In this document: in pieces, positions 1-6,673 of the stretch
How positions within the stretch are numbered: position 1 is the first letter of the stretch
Layout: every line of letters begins with the position of its first letter
Assembly: GCA_030609245.1 (NCBI GenBank)
Contig: JAUWCP010000049.1
Location: forward strand, 1-12,358
Source of the DNA: Hyphomicrobium sp.
GTDB taxonomy: Bacteria > Pseudomonadota > Alphaproteobacteria > Rhizobiales > Hyphomicrobiaceae
DNA length: 12,358 nt
Direction: 5' to 3'
Notes under the pieces: generated by a model
Databases searched by the model: none
Seen by the model: only the letters and a program-made list of their open reading frames with translations
What the model was told of the DNA's origin: nothing
Translations under genes and position numbers: made by a program

Positions 1-7
1 CGCGGGA

Positions 8-2344
8 ATGCAGATCATCGAAATCTGGCCAAGACTACGAGACCGGATCATGCCGCGTGCATGGTCTGCCGGATCGATATCGCTGCGCTTCACGGCGATA
101 GGCGCCGTAGCGGCCCTTCTTATCGCATTGTCATTGGCGCCAGTGCCGTTCGGCGCCTTCCATGCCTTTGCCATTCTTGGCGCCGGTCTGGCGCTTCTGT
201 CTATCCATCTTGTGCTGACGTGGGCGAACGATGCGGCCGTCACCCATGCAGCGAGAGTCACCAAAGTCGGTGATCAACTCGCGCATCGCCTTGAACATCT
301 GCAGGATTTGCAGTGGGCGCTCAACGAGAATGAGGCACGCTATCGTTATCGTGCTCTGCTCGATGCGCAGGACGACATGATTTTGCGCCGGGACGGCGTT
401 GGCCATCTCACATTCGCTAATAAGGCATTCATGAATATGTTTGGCGTCACGCCCGAGGCCGTTCTCGACAAGCCGTTCCGGCTGCGGGTTCGCGAAGGTG
501 GAGGCAAAGCGCCGCTCTCTGTGACGGGAAACGTGCGTCATCAGTATTTCACGCAAATTGTTGATACCATGATTGGTCCACGCTGGATCGAATGGGAGGA
601 GCATCTCGTTCCCGCCGCGGACGGTTCCAATTTCGAGGTGCAGAGCATAGGCCGCGATGTAACCGAGCAGCGCCGAACACAGGCGCAGCTTTCAGAGGCC
701 CGCGATCAAGCGGAAGCAGCCAACCGGGCCAAGTCTCGCTTCTTGGCGGCCATGAGCCACGAGATCCGCACGCCTATGAACGGCATTCTCGGCATGGCTA
801 GTCTTCTGTTGGAGACACAGCAGACGGAAGAGCAACAGACTTTTGCGCATGCAATAGACCAGTCGGCGCGGACTTTGCTCGCGCTCATCGACGAGATTCT
901 CGACTTCTCCAAAATCGAGGCCGGCAAGATCCAACTCAATGAAGCGCCGTTCGCACTTGAGACTTGCGTTCAAAGTGCGGTCGAGCTCTTGGCGCCGAGT
1001 GCCCACGAGAAGGGCCTGGAGATTGCCTGGTCCGTCGACCCGAAACTTCCAAGATTCGTCAATGGAGACGAGGTTCGAGTGCGGCAGATCTTGCTCAATC
1101 TTCTCTCCAACGCGGTGAAGTTCACGGATATGGGCGGGGTCTGCGTGAACGTAGCCGGCGCCGACGGTGATGCTGCGCGGTCCTCGAACGAGGTTGGCAT
1201 CGTGATATCGGTAGAGGACACCGGCATAGGTCTATCGCAGGAGGATATGAAAGGTCTGTTCACGGAATTCAAGCAGGCCGATGCGGCCGTTCGGCGGCGC
1301 GACGGAGGAACCGGCCTCGGTTTGGCGATCTCCGAGCAGTTGGCGCACGTCATGGGTGGCGGCATTCGCGTCGTCAGCGTGCCTGGCAAGGGCTCGACAT
1401 TTACTGTCGATCTCGCTTTGAAACGGGTGACGCCGATCGCTGGAGAAGAAGAGCGCGGTGTGGTTGCCTTCTCCGGTCGCGTTCTTCTCGCGTTCGATCG
1501 TCCGCTGGAGCGGCGCTCGCTCGCCTATGCACTGTCTTCAGCCGGCGTACGCGCAGAAGACGTCGAATTCGCAATGGCCGCCTCCACGCTCGAATCGGCG
1601 GCACAAAATGCCGAGCCATTTGACCACATCGTCGTCGATAGCGCGATTGGGCCGGCTGCTGCTGGCGAGCTGCTTACCTTGGCACGCAAGCTCAACCCCA
1701 ACGCCAGGGTGCAGGGCATCGTGCTCGTCAACGTGCTGTCGCGTGCAGGCCTTTCCCAATTCCGCGCTTCGGGCTTTGAGGCATACCTGGTGCGCCCCGT
1801 GCGGCCTGCCTCCATGATGATGCAACTGGGGATACACAGGCCCGAGCAAGCAGTGCTGCCCCCGGCCGCAAGCAAGTCCGCCGATCGAGGGCCGCCCTCA
1901 ATGCCGGAGCAAGGTGCGGTGCGCCGCCGTTTGTTGCTCGCCGAGGACAATGAGATCAATTCTCTACTCGCCAAAAAGGTCTTAGAGAAATGCGGTTGTG
2001 ACTATGTCGCCGTTACCAATGGCGCAGAGGCCGTGGCGGCTGTACGCCGTACGCTCGACGAGAAGAGTTTGCCGTTCGATCTCGTTCTCATGGACATTTT
2101 TATGCCGCAGGGCAACGGCATTGAAGCGGCACGCGCCATTAAGGCGCTGTACGCTGACTTACCGGGCAGGGAGCGCCGTGCACCTCCGATCGTCGCGTTG
2201 ACGGCGAACGCGTTTGCTGAGGATAAGAAGCGCTATCTCGAAGCCGGGATGGACGATTATCTTGCAAAGCCGTTCGATAGGGCCGACCTCGAAGCCGTCC
2301 TGAAGCGCTGGTTCGTGCAGACTGCTGGCGACGCTGCGGCCTAA
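8..2344 (+). CDS. Membrane-bound hybrid sensor histidine kinase (PAS-HisKA-HATPase-REC-REC)
   Basis: This is a two-component signalling protein that should autophosphorylate on a histidine and pass the phosphate to its own receiver. Two hydrophobic segments (about residues 27-48 and 50-71) form an N-terminal membrane hairpin. A PAS domain follows (about 111-222, ending in the PAC-like IGRDVTEQ), then a HisKA domain with SHEIRTPMN (phospho-acceptor H251). The ATPase domain has the N box NLLSNAVKFT (364-373), DTGIG (404-408) and GTGLGLAI (434-441). A first receiver-like domain (about 490-610) is degenerate. The second (about 640-770) is canonical, with E646/D647, phospho-acceptor D696, T732 and K754. 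There is no Hpt domain and no separate response regulator in the window, so the output is unknown. The frame is open back to base 1, so the true start could lie upstream; Met15 (position 50) is an alternative. The ligand cannot be read from the sequence. The family call is very secure. Confidence 0.95.
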   Translation: MQIIEIWPRLRDRIMPRAWSAGSISLRFTAIGAVAALLIALSLAPVPFGAFHAFAILGAGLALLSIHLVLTWANDAAVTHAARVTKVGDQLAHRLEHLQDLQWALNENEARYRYRALLDAQDDMILRRDGVGHLTFANKAFMNMFGVTPEAVLDKPFRLRVREGGGKAPLSVTGNVRHQYFTQIVDTMIGPRWIEWEEHLVPAADGSNFEVQSIGRDVTEQRRTQAQLSEARDQAEAANRAKSRFLAAMSHEIRTPMNGILGMASLLLETQQTEEQQTFAHAIDQSARTLLALIDEILDFSKIEAGKIQLNEAPFALETCVQSAVELLAPSAHEKGLEIAWSVDPKLPRFVNGDEVRVRQILLNLLSNAVKFTDMGGVCVNVAGADGDAARSSNEVGIVISVEDTGIGLSQEDMKGLFTEFKQADAAVRRRDGGTGLGLAISEQLAHVMGGGIRVVSVPGKGSTFTVDLALKRVTPIAGEEERGVVAFSGRVLLAFDRPLERRSLAYALSSAGVRAEDVEFAMAASTLESAAQNAEPFDHIVVDSAIGPAAAGELLTLARKLNPNARVQGIVLVNVLSRAGLSQFRASGFEAYLVRPVRPASMMMQLGIHRPEQAVLPPAASKSADRGPPSMPEQGAVRRRLLLAEDNEINSLLAKKVLEKCGCDYVAVTNGAEAVAAVRRTLDEKSLPFDLVLMDIFMPQGNGIEAARAIKALYADLPGRERRAPPIVALTANAFAEDKKRYLEAGMDDYLAKPFDRADLEAVLKRWFVQTAGDAAA

Positions 2345-2530
2345 AGGCACGGCTTGCATAGCTACGGCAGCCATCTAAAGTCTGTCATGGAATCGTGATA
2401 TGCGCCGATTGTCATTGAAAAGGCACCCAATTTTTCGCGTCGCTGCGCTCGGGATCGCGCGGTGGTGTAGCATCTAGGGGATCGGGTCGGGCCACCCAAC
2501 TTATCGTGGTGGCACAAAGGGAGGCGGAGG
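2345..2530. other. Intergenic region between sensor kinase and olsB-like gene
   Basis: This 186-bp non-coding gap lies between two genes on the same strand. It has no convincing hairpin followed by T residues after the kinase stop codon, so no intrinsic terminator is called. It holds a CTGTCAT motif at 2382-2388 and a TTGTCAT motif at 2409-2415. It ends in a strong Shine-Dalgarno sequence, AAAGGGAGG (2516-2524), six bases before the olsB-like start. The gap is long enough for the second gene to have its own promoter, but I cannot point to a clear -35/-10 pair. Confidence 0.6.
2382..2399 (+). promoter_or_regulatory. Candidate PhoB-binding (Pho box) site
   Basis: CTGTCAT at 2382-2388 is a perfect match to the 7-bp Pho-box half-site. 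At the expected 11-bp period, TCGTGAT (2393-2399) matches that half-site at 4 of 7 positions, so the pair is perfect plus weak. A further TTGTCAT (6 of 7) lies at 2409-2415 but off the 11-bp period. The site is about 130 bp upstream of an OlsB-type gene. Ornithine-lipid synthesis is known to be induced by phosphate starvation through PhoB in Sinorhizobium, so the position makes sense. A single perfect heptamer can arise by chance, hence the low confidence. Confidence 0.3.
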
Positions 2531-3505
2531 ATGAGGTTCACCGCACGGCGCATGGCCAGCCGATTTGCGAACAGTCCGAAATGGCAGGCGGTGCCGCGTG
2601 GTCTCTTGGCACTCAAGTCTCTGAAGGACAGTGGTGGTGCTCGTGCATTCATTCGCTGGGGCCCGGAGAAGGTCTACGGCCGTGTTGGTGATCTAGAGGT
2701 CAAGCTTGCAGGAACGCGGCGCTCTCTCAAGCATGCGCAGCGTCTTCGCTATAAGGTCTTTTACGAAGAGATGTCGGCCGTCCCCAGCGTGAGAGCCGAG
2801 ATGCGCCGTCGCGACGAGGACCCCTACGACGCGATTTGCGATCATCTTCTTGTCGTGGACGCAGCCGCTCAGCCAAATACAGATGGGTGGGGCGGTTTGA
2901 GACAGCAGAAAATCGTCGGCACCTACCGCGTGCTGCGCCAAGAGATAGCTGAACGCAGCCTCGGTTTTTATACGCAGAGCGAATACGACATCGCGCCGCT
3001 CATTGCTTCCAGGTCGCCGAACTACCGCTTCGTGGAGTTCGGCCGCTCGTGCGTGCTCGAGTCCTACCGCAATAAGCGGACGGTCGAGCTGCTGTGGCAC
3101 GGCCTGTGGACGTACGTGCGCGAGCACAAGATCGACGTGATGATCGGCTGCGCGAGCTTCCCAGGCACCGATCCGGATCAGCACGCCACGGCGTTGAGCT
3201 TCCTGTATCACAATGCGCTTGCGCCACCGGAGTGGCGCTGCCGCGCCCATGACCGCCTTTATGTCCCGATGGACCGGTTGCCGTGCGAAGAGATCGACGC
3301 CAGGGCGGCGCTTAAGGCGATGCCTCCGCTGATCAAGGCCTACCTCAGGCTCGGCGCTTTTGTCGGCGACGGCGCGGTGATCGATCGCCAGTTCGGCACG
3401 ACCGACGTGCTGATCATCCTGCCCGTTGAGAACATTGATCCGCGCTACTTCGAGCATTTCGGCACGCCCGACGAAGTTAAAAGCCGCATCTCGGTCAATG
3501 CGTGA
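2531..3505 (+). CDS. olsB: OlsB-like N-acyltransferase (GNAT superfamily, ornithine-lipid synthesis)
   Basis: This is probably the acyl-ACP-dependent N-acyltransferase that puts a 3-hydroxy fatty acid on the alpha-amino group of ornithine. The product, lyso-ornithine lipid, is the first intermediate of phosphorus-free ornithine lipids, and the reaction takes place at the inner face of the cytoplasmic membrane. Family-typical blocks are RLRYKVFYEEM (71-81), CDHLLVVD (103-110), GTYRVLR (130-136), FVEFGRSCV (167-175), GCASFPGTDP (206-215) and a C-terminal stretch around PPLIKAYLRLGAFVGDG (265-281). At 324 residues it is slightly longer than the roughly 300-residue Sinorhizobium OlsB, through an N-terminal extension of about 50 residues. 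The start is chosen because AAAGGGAGG sits six bases upstream of it. The O-acyltransferase partner OlsA is not in the window. The GNAT/hemolysin-like family is secure; ornithine as substrate is inferred from family resemblance. Confidence 0.85.
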   Translation: MRFTARRMASRFANSPKWQAVPRGLLALKSLKDSGGARAFIRWGPEKVYGRVGDLEVKLAGTRRSLKHAQRLRYKVFYEEMSAVPSVRAEMRRRDEDPYDAICDHLLVVDAAAQPNTDGWGGLRQQKIVGTYRVLRQEIAERSLGFYTQSEYDIAPLIASRSPNYRFVEFGRSCVLESYRNKRTVELLWHGLWTYVREHKIDVMIGCASFPGTDPDQHATALSFLYHNALAPPEWRCRAHDRLYVPMDRLPCEEIDARAALKAMPPLIKAYLRLGAFVGDGAVIDRQFGTTDVLIILPVENIDPRYFEHFGTPDEVKSRISVNA

Positions 3506-3684
3506 CATCGGGGCTCATTGGGTGCGCCACTCACTGCCAGATTTGTTTGCCGGTTCGCGCTGCAAAATAGGCAGGCGTGACGCCGCATCATTCTATGACT
3601 TTATGAGCGCCTGGCATTCGCTGCGACGCATAGTGGCGAAAAGTCAGAATTGAACCTGGAGTCATAGTAAAAGGTCGGATCGGC

Positions 3685-3836
3685 CTAGAGCCTGATCGTT
3701 TCACTTGGAAACGCTTGAGTCGCGTCCAAGTGAAACGTGAATCAGTCTCTACACTTTTGATTTAGAGCAAGATTCACGTTCTTGTTGGACCTTCTGGGCT
3801 TGGTGAGCGTTTCCATCAAGAACGATCTTGCTCTAG
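3685..3836. repeat. Palindromic repeat element, copy A (BIME/MITE-like, 152 bp)
   Basis: The ends are near-perfect inverted repeats: CTAGAGCCTGATCGTT on the left, and a right end whose complement reads CTAGAGCAAGATCGTT (14 of 16 identical). Inside are two hairpins. Hairpin 1 (3686-3751) has a perfect 12-bp stem CGTTTCACTTGG/CCAAGTGAAACG (3697-3708 with 3726-3737), extended outward by CTGAT/ATCAG and TAGAG/CTCTA. Hairpin 2 (3763-3835) pairs TAGAGCAAGAT (3763-3773) with ATCTTGCTCTA (3825-3835) and CGTTCTTG (3777-3784) with CAAGAACG (3817-3824). Read on the opposite strand, hairpin 2 is homologous to hairpin 1, so the element is two inverted REP-like units about an 11-bp centre (3752-3762). It has no coding capacity. 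Confidence 0.9.
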
Positions 3837-3986
3837 GGCCTGATCGTTTCACTTGGAAACGCTTGAGTCGCGTCCAAGTGAAACGTGAATCAGTCTCTAC
3901 CCTTTTGATTTAGAGCAAGATTCACGTTCTTGTCGGGAACCTTCTGGGCTTGGTGAGCGATTCCATCAAGAACGATCTTGCTCTAG
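3833..3986. repeat. Palindromic repeat element, copy B (tandem with A, 154 bp)
   Basis: This is a direct tandem copy of element A with the same orientation. The two share the four bases CTAG at 3833-3836. It differs from A by four substitutions and a 2-bp insertion; the insertion and two of the substitutions lie in the loop of hairpin 2. Hairpin 1 spans 3834-3899, with stem 3845-3856 paired with 3874-3885. Hairpin 2 spans 3911-3985. One substitution (CTAGAG to CTAGGG) weakens the outermost pair of hairpin 1. The very high identity to A implies a recent tandem duplication or insertion. It ends 36 bp before the ATPase start codon, so its hairpins could form in the 5' leader of that mRNA. Confidence 0.9.
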
Positions 3987-4022
3987 GAGAAAGCTCACCG
4001 CTGATAGGGTCTGGAGGCGCGT

Positions 4023-6512
4023 ATGGCCGATCAAAAATCTCAGCCTGCCCATGGGGCGGACACGAGAGCCGCAACTGAGCCGCCGGTAGCTGAGACCGAT
4101 CTGACCAAAGGTTTATCTTCTGACGACGCCGCCAAGCGGCTCGCTCAATACGGCCCCAACGCCATCGAAGAGAAGAAGACGACGCTTCTTGAGCGTCTTA
4201 TTCGCTACTTCTGGGGTCCGATACCGTGGATGATCGAGGCGGCTGCGATCCTATCGCTGATCGTGCGCGACTGGACGGACTTTGCCATCATCGCCGCAAT
4301 GCTGCTGGTCAATGCGGGTGTTTCCTACTGGCAGGAAAGCAAGGCGGAAGATGCCATCAAAGTGCTCCAGAAGCAGCTGGCGCCTGTCGCGCGCATTTTG
4401 CGCAATGGCATTTGGAGCACGATGCCCGCCCGCGATCTCGTGCCCGGCGATGTCATCGCGCTGAAGATCGGCGACGTAATCCCCGCCGACGTCAAGCTTG
4501 TGAGCGGCGACTATTTGAGCGCCGATCAATCGGCACTGACCGGTGAGTCCCTTCCCGTCGACAAGAATGTGGGGGACGACGCTTACTCCGGCTCGGTCGT
4601 CAAGCTCGGCGCCATGAACGGCATCGTCACGGCCACGGGTATGAAGACCTATTTCGGGCGCACCGCAGAGCTGGTTCAGTCTGCTGAGACGCGCTCCCAT
4701 TTCCAACGCGCCGTTTTGCGCATTGGCAACTTTCTCATCGTCGCAACGATCGCCCTGATCATACTCATTCTCATCGTCTCGCTGTTCCGCCAGGAGCCCT
4801 TTCTCGAAACGCTGCAGTTCTGCCTCATCCTGACGGTCGCAGCCATTCCGGTAGCGCTGCCGGCCGTATTGTCCGTCACCATGGCCATTGGGGCGGAGCG
4901 AATCGCGCGTATGAAGGCGGTCGTCTCGCGCCTCGTTGCGATCGAGGAGCTTGCTGGTATCGACATCCTGTGTTCCGACAAGACCGGAACGCTGACGAAG
5001 AACCAGCTAACCCTTGGCGATTTGCTTCCTGCAAGCGGCGAGTCGTCTGACGAGCTACTTGAGGCGGCCGCGCTGGCTTCCAACCACGAAAACCCCGATG
5101 CCATCGACAACGCGGTCATCAAAGGATGGGAGAAGCAGGGCGGAAAGGCGCTCGCCAAACTTTCCAAGTTCACGCCTTTCGATCCGATCAGCAAACGCAC
5201 CGAGGCCGAGGTCGGGCGCGATGGCAAGACGTTGCACTACAGCAAGGGTGCGCCCCAGGTCATTTTCGACCTGTGTAAGGCGAGTGGCAGCGAGCGGAAG
5301 GCCTACGAAAACCAAGTCGACAAGCTCGGCACGGAAGGCTATCGGGCCCTAGCCGTCGCGGCCGCTGGAAGCGACGGAAAGTGGCGCATTCTCGGCCTTA
5401 TGCCGCTCTTCGATCCGCCACGCGATGATGCTGCAGAGACGCTTGCGAGAACCCGCAAGATGGGCATCGACATCAAGATGGTCACTGGCGACCACGAGGC
5501 CATCGCCAAGCAGATTGGGGCCAAGCTCGGGTTCGAAGGCCAAATGCTCTCTGCCGACAAGCTCTTTGACGGCGCCAGCGATGAGGTCGTTCGCGAGCGC
5601 ATCGAGAACGCGGCCGGCGTGGCGCGCGTGTTCCCTGAGCATAAATTCAAGATCGTCAAAGCGCTTCAGACCGGAGGCGGAGATCACATCGTCGGCATGA
5701 CCGGCGACGGCGTAAATGACGCCCCGGCCCTGAAACAGGCCGATGTCGGTATCGCGGTGAGCGGTGCCACTGATGCGGCGCGCGCGGCCGCAGACCTTGT
5801 CCTCACCGCTCCGGGAATCGGCGTAATCACGCACGCCATCGCCGAAGCCCGGCGCATTTTCGAGCGCATGTCGAGCTACGCAACATTCCGCATTGCCGAG
5901 ACGATCCGCGTTCTTCTCTTCATGACAGGGTCGATCATCATTTTTAACTTCTACCCGGTGACGGCCGTCATGATCGTGCTGTTGGCGATGCTCAACGATC
6001 TGCCCATCATGATGATCGCTTTCGACAATGCGCCGACGGCGGAGAAGCCGGTGCGCTGGGAAATGCGCCGCGTATTAACGGTAGCGACAACGCTTGGCGT
6101 TTTGGGGCTTTTCGCGACATTCTTACTGTTTTGGTACGTGGACCGCGTGCTGCACCTGGACCGCGAGATTATCCAAACACTGATTTTTCTGAAGCTGCTC
6201 GTTGCAGGGCATCTCACCCTCTACGTCACCCGCAATCAGCGTTGGTTCTGGTCCCGGCCGTGGCCCAGCTGGAAGATGTTTGCAGTTCTGGAGGCCACGC
6301 AGGTGGCCGGGACTCTGTGCACCGTCTACGGCGTGCTCGTCTATCCAATTGGCTGGACGTACGCGCTCCTCATCTGGGCCTACGCCCTGGCTTGGCTGCC
6401 CATCAACAGCGCTGTGGCAATCGCCGTTCGCCGGCTGTTTGACATGGAATGGGGCTTCCACAAACGCCATTTGACCGGCGTCGAAGGTCATGTGAGCGGT
6501 TCTCGCGCCTAG
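4023..6512 (+). CDS. P3A-type H+-translocating P-type ATPase (plasma-membrane proton pump)
   Basis: This is an ATP-driven cation pump of the cytoplasmic membrane, most like plasma-membrane H+-ATPases. Key motifs run in order: TGES (173-176, actuator), PVALP in the fourth helix (276-280), phosphorylation motif CSDKTGTLT with D319, KGAP (408-411, nucleotide binding), MVTGDH (486-491) and TGDGVNDAP (560-568). The nucleotide-binding domain is short, as in P3A pumps. MLNDLPIMM (656-664) places D659 at the position of the essential M6 Asp of plant H+-ATPases (AHA2 D684). No heavy-metal CPC motif or metal-binding domain is present. About ten membrane helices are predicted. At 829 residues it has the size of prokaryotic members and lacks the long plant C-terminal autoinhibitory region. 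GGAGG (4013-4017) lies five bases before the start. The stop codon TAG belongs to repeat copy C. Likely roles are pH homeostasis or acid tolerance; ion selectivity is inferred from motifs. Confidence 0.93.
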   Translation: MADQKSQPAHGADTRAATEPPVAETDLTKGLSSDDAAKRLAQYGPNAIEEKKTTLLERLIRYFWGPIPWMIEAAAILSLIVRDWTDFAIIAAMLLVNAGVSYWQESKAEDAIKVLQKQLAPVARILRNGIWSTMPARDLVPGDVIALKIGDVIPADVKLVSGDYLSADQSALTGESLPVDKNVGDDAYSGSVVKLGAMNGIVTATGMKTYFGRTAELVQSAETRSHFQRAVLRIGNFLIVATIALIILILIVSLFRQEPFLETLQFCLILTVAAIPVALPAVLSVTMAIGAERIARMKAVVSRLVAIEELAGIDILCSDKTGTLTKNQLTLGDLLPASGESSDELLEAAALASNHENPDAIDNAVIKGWEKQGGKALAKLSKFTPFDPISKRTEAEVGRDGKTLHYSKGAPQVIFDLCKASGSERKAYENQVDKLGTEGYRALAVAAAGSDGKWRILGLMPLFDPPRDDAAETLARTRKMGIDIKMVTGDHEAIAKQIGAKLGFEGQMLSADKLFDGASDEVVRERIENAAGVARVFPEHKFKIVKALQTGGGDHIVGMTGDGVNDAPALKQADVGIAVSGATDAARAAADLVLTAPGIGVITHAIAEARRIFERMSSYATFRIAETIRVLLFMTGSIIIFNFYPVTAVMIVLLAMLNDLPIMMIAFDNAPTAEKPVRWEMRRVLTVATTLGVLGLFATFLLFWYVDRVLHLDREIIQTLIFLKLLVAGHLTLYVTRNQRWFWSRPWPSWKMFAVLEATQVAGTLCTVYGVLVYPIGWTYALLIWAYALAWLPINSAVAIAVRRLFDMEWGFHKRHLTGVEGHVSGSRA

Positions 6513-6664
6513 AGCCTGATCGTTTCACTTGGAAGCGCTTGAGTCGCGTCCAAGTGAAACGTGAATCAGTCTCTACACTTTTGATTTAGAGTAAGATTCA
6601 CTTATCTGTTGGAGACCTCCCGGGCGAAGGCCAAGTGATTCCATCAAGAACGATCTTGCTCTAG
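6509..6664. repeat. Palindromic repeat element, copy C (156 bp)
   Basis: This is a third copy in the same orientation as A and B. It begins at CTAG that includes the ATPase stop codon (TAG 6510-6512) and ends nine bases before the complement of the malic-enzyme stop codon. Hairpin 1 (6510-6575) keeps the perfect 12-bp stem (6521-6532 with 6550-6561). In hairpin 2 (6587-6663) the outer 11-bp stem survives with one C-to-T change (base 6592). Its inner CGTTCTTG arm is replaced by CTTATCTG. A different inner pairing between GATTCACTT and the downstream AAGTGATTC (8 of 9) is possible. It is the most diverged copy, so it is probably older than the A/B pair. Confidence 0.88.
6510..6663. terminator. 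Possible bidirectional transcription-end structure between convergent genes
   Basis: The ATPase and malic-enzyme genes converge here with only the repeat between their stop codons. Its two stable hairpins are the only candidates for ending transcription from either side. There is no run of T residues directly after either stem, so this is not a classic intrinsic terminator. The hairpins may instead protect mRNA 3' ends, as REP/BIME elements do in enterobacteria. The role is inferred from position and structure. Confidence 0.35.
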
Positions 6665-6673
6665 GCCGCTGCA

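Larger units (their letters stand above)
3506..4022. other. Long intergenic region: unremarkable first part, then two tandem palindromic repeats
   Basis: This gap of about 0.5 kb separates the olsB-like gene from the P-type ATPase. The first part (3506-3684) has no convincing gene, RNA gene or terminator that I can see. The rest is filled by two tandem repeat copies (3685-3836 and 3833-3986). After the second copy only 36 bp remain before the ATPase start, including its Shine-Dalgarno GGAGG (4013-4017). Any ATPase promoter must therefore lie within or upstream of the repeats, or be squeezed into that 36-bp remainder. Confidence 0.7.

Noticed and set aside
2693..3508. Long open frame on the minus strand across the olsB-like gene (271 codons)
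   Set aside because: It lies wholly antisense to a gene with clear family motifs and a strong ribosome-binding site, and its translation resembles no family I know. It is a by-product of GC-rich codon use.
3426..3653. Short plus-strand open frame overlapping the end of the olsB-like gene
   Set aside because: It begins inside the olsB-like coding region in another frame, has no ribosome-binding site, and its translation has no recognisable features.
3685..3986. Two tandem repeats as a possible CRISPR array
   Set aside because: The units are about 150 bp, nearly identical throughout and abut without unique spacers. They are palindromic elements, and no cas gene is present.
3978..4008. Possible -35/-10 pair (TTGCTC and GATAGG) just before the ATPase
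   Set aside because: Both hexamers match poorly and the spacing of 19 bp is long. I could not support a promoter call.
3685..6664. Composite transposon carrying the ATPase
   Set aside because: There is no transposase gene, and the flanking copies are short non-coding palindromes. A repeat-bracketed module is all that can be said, and it is listed as an inference only.
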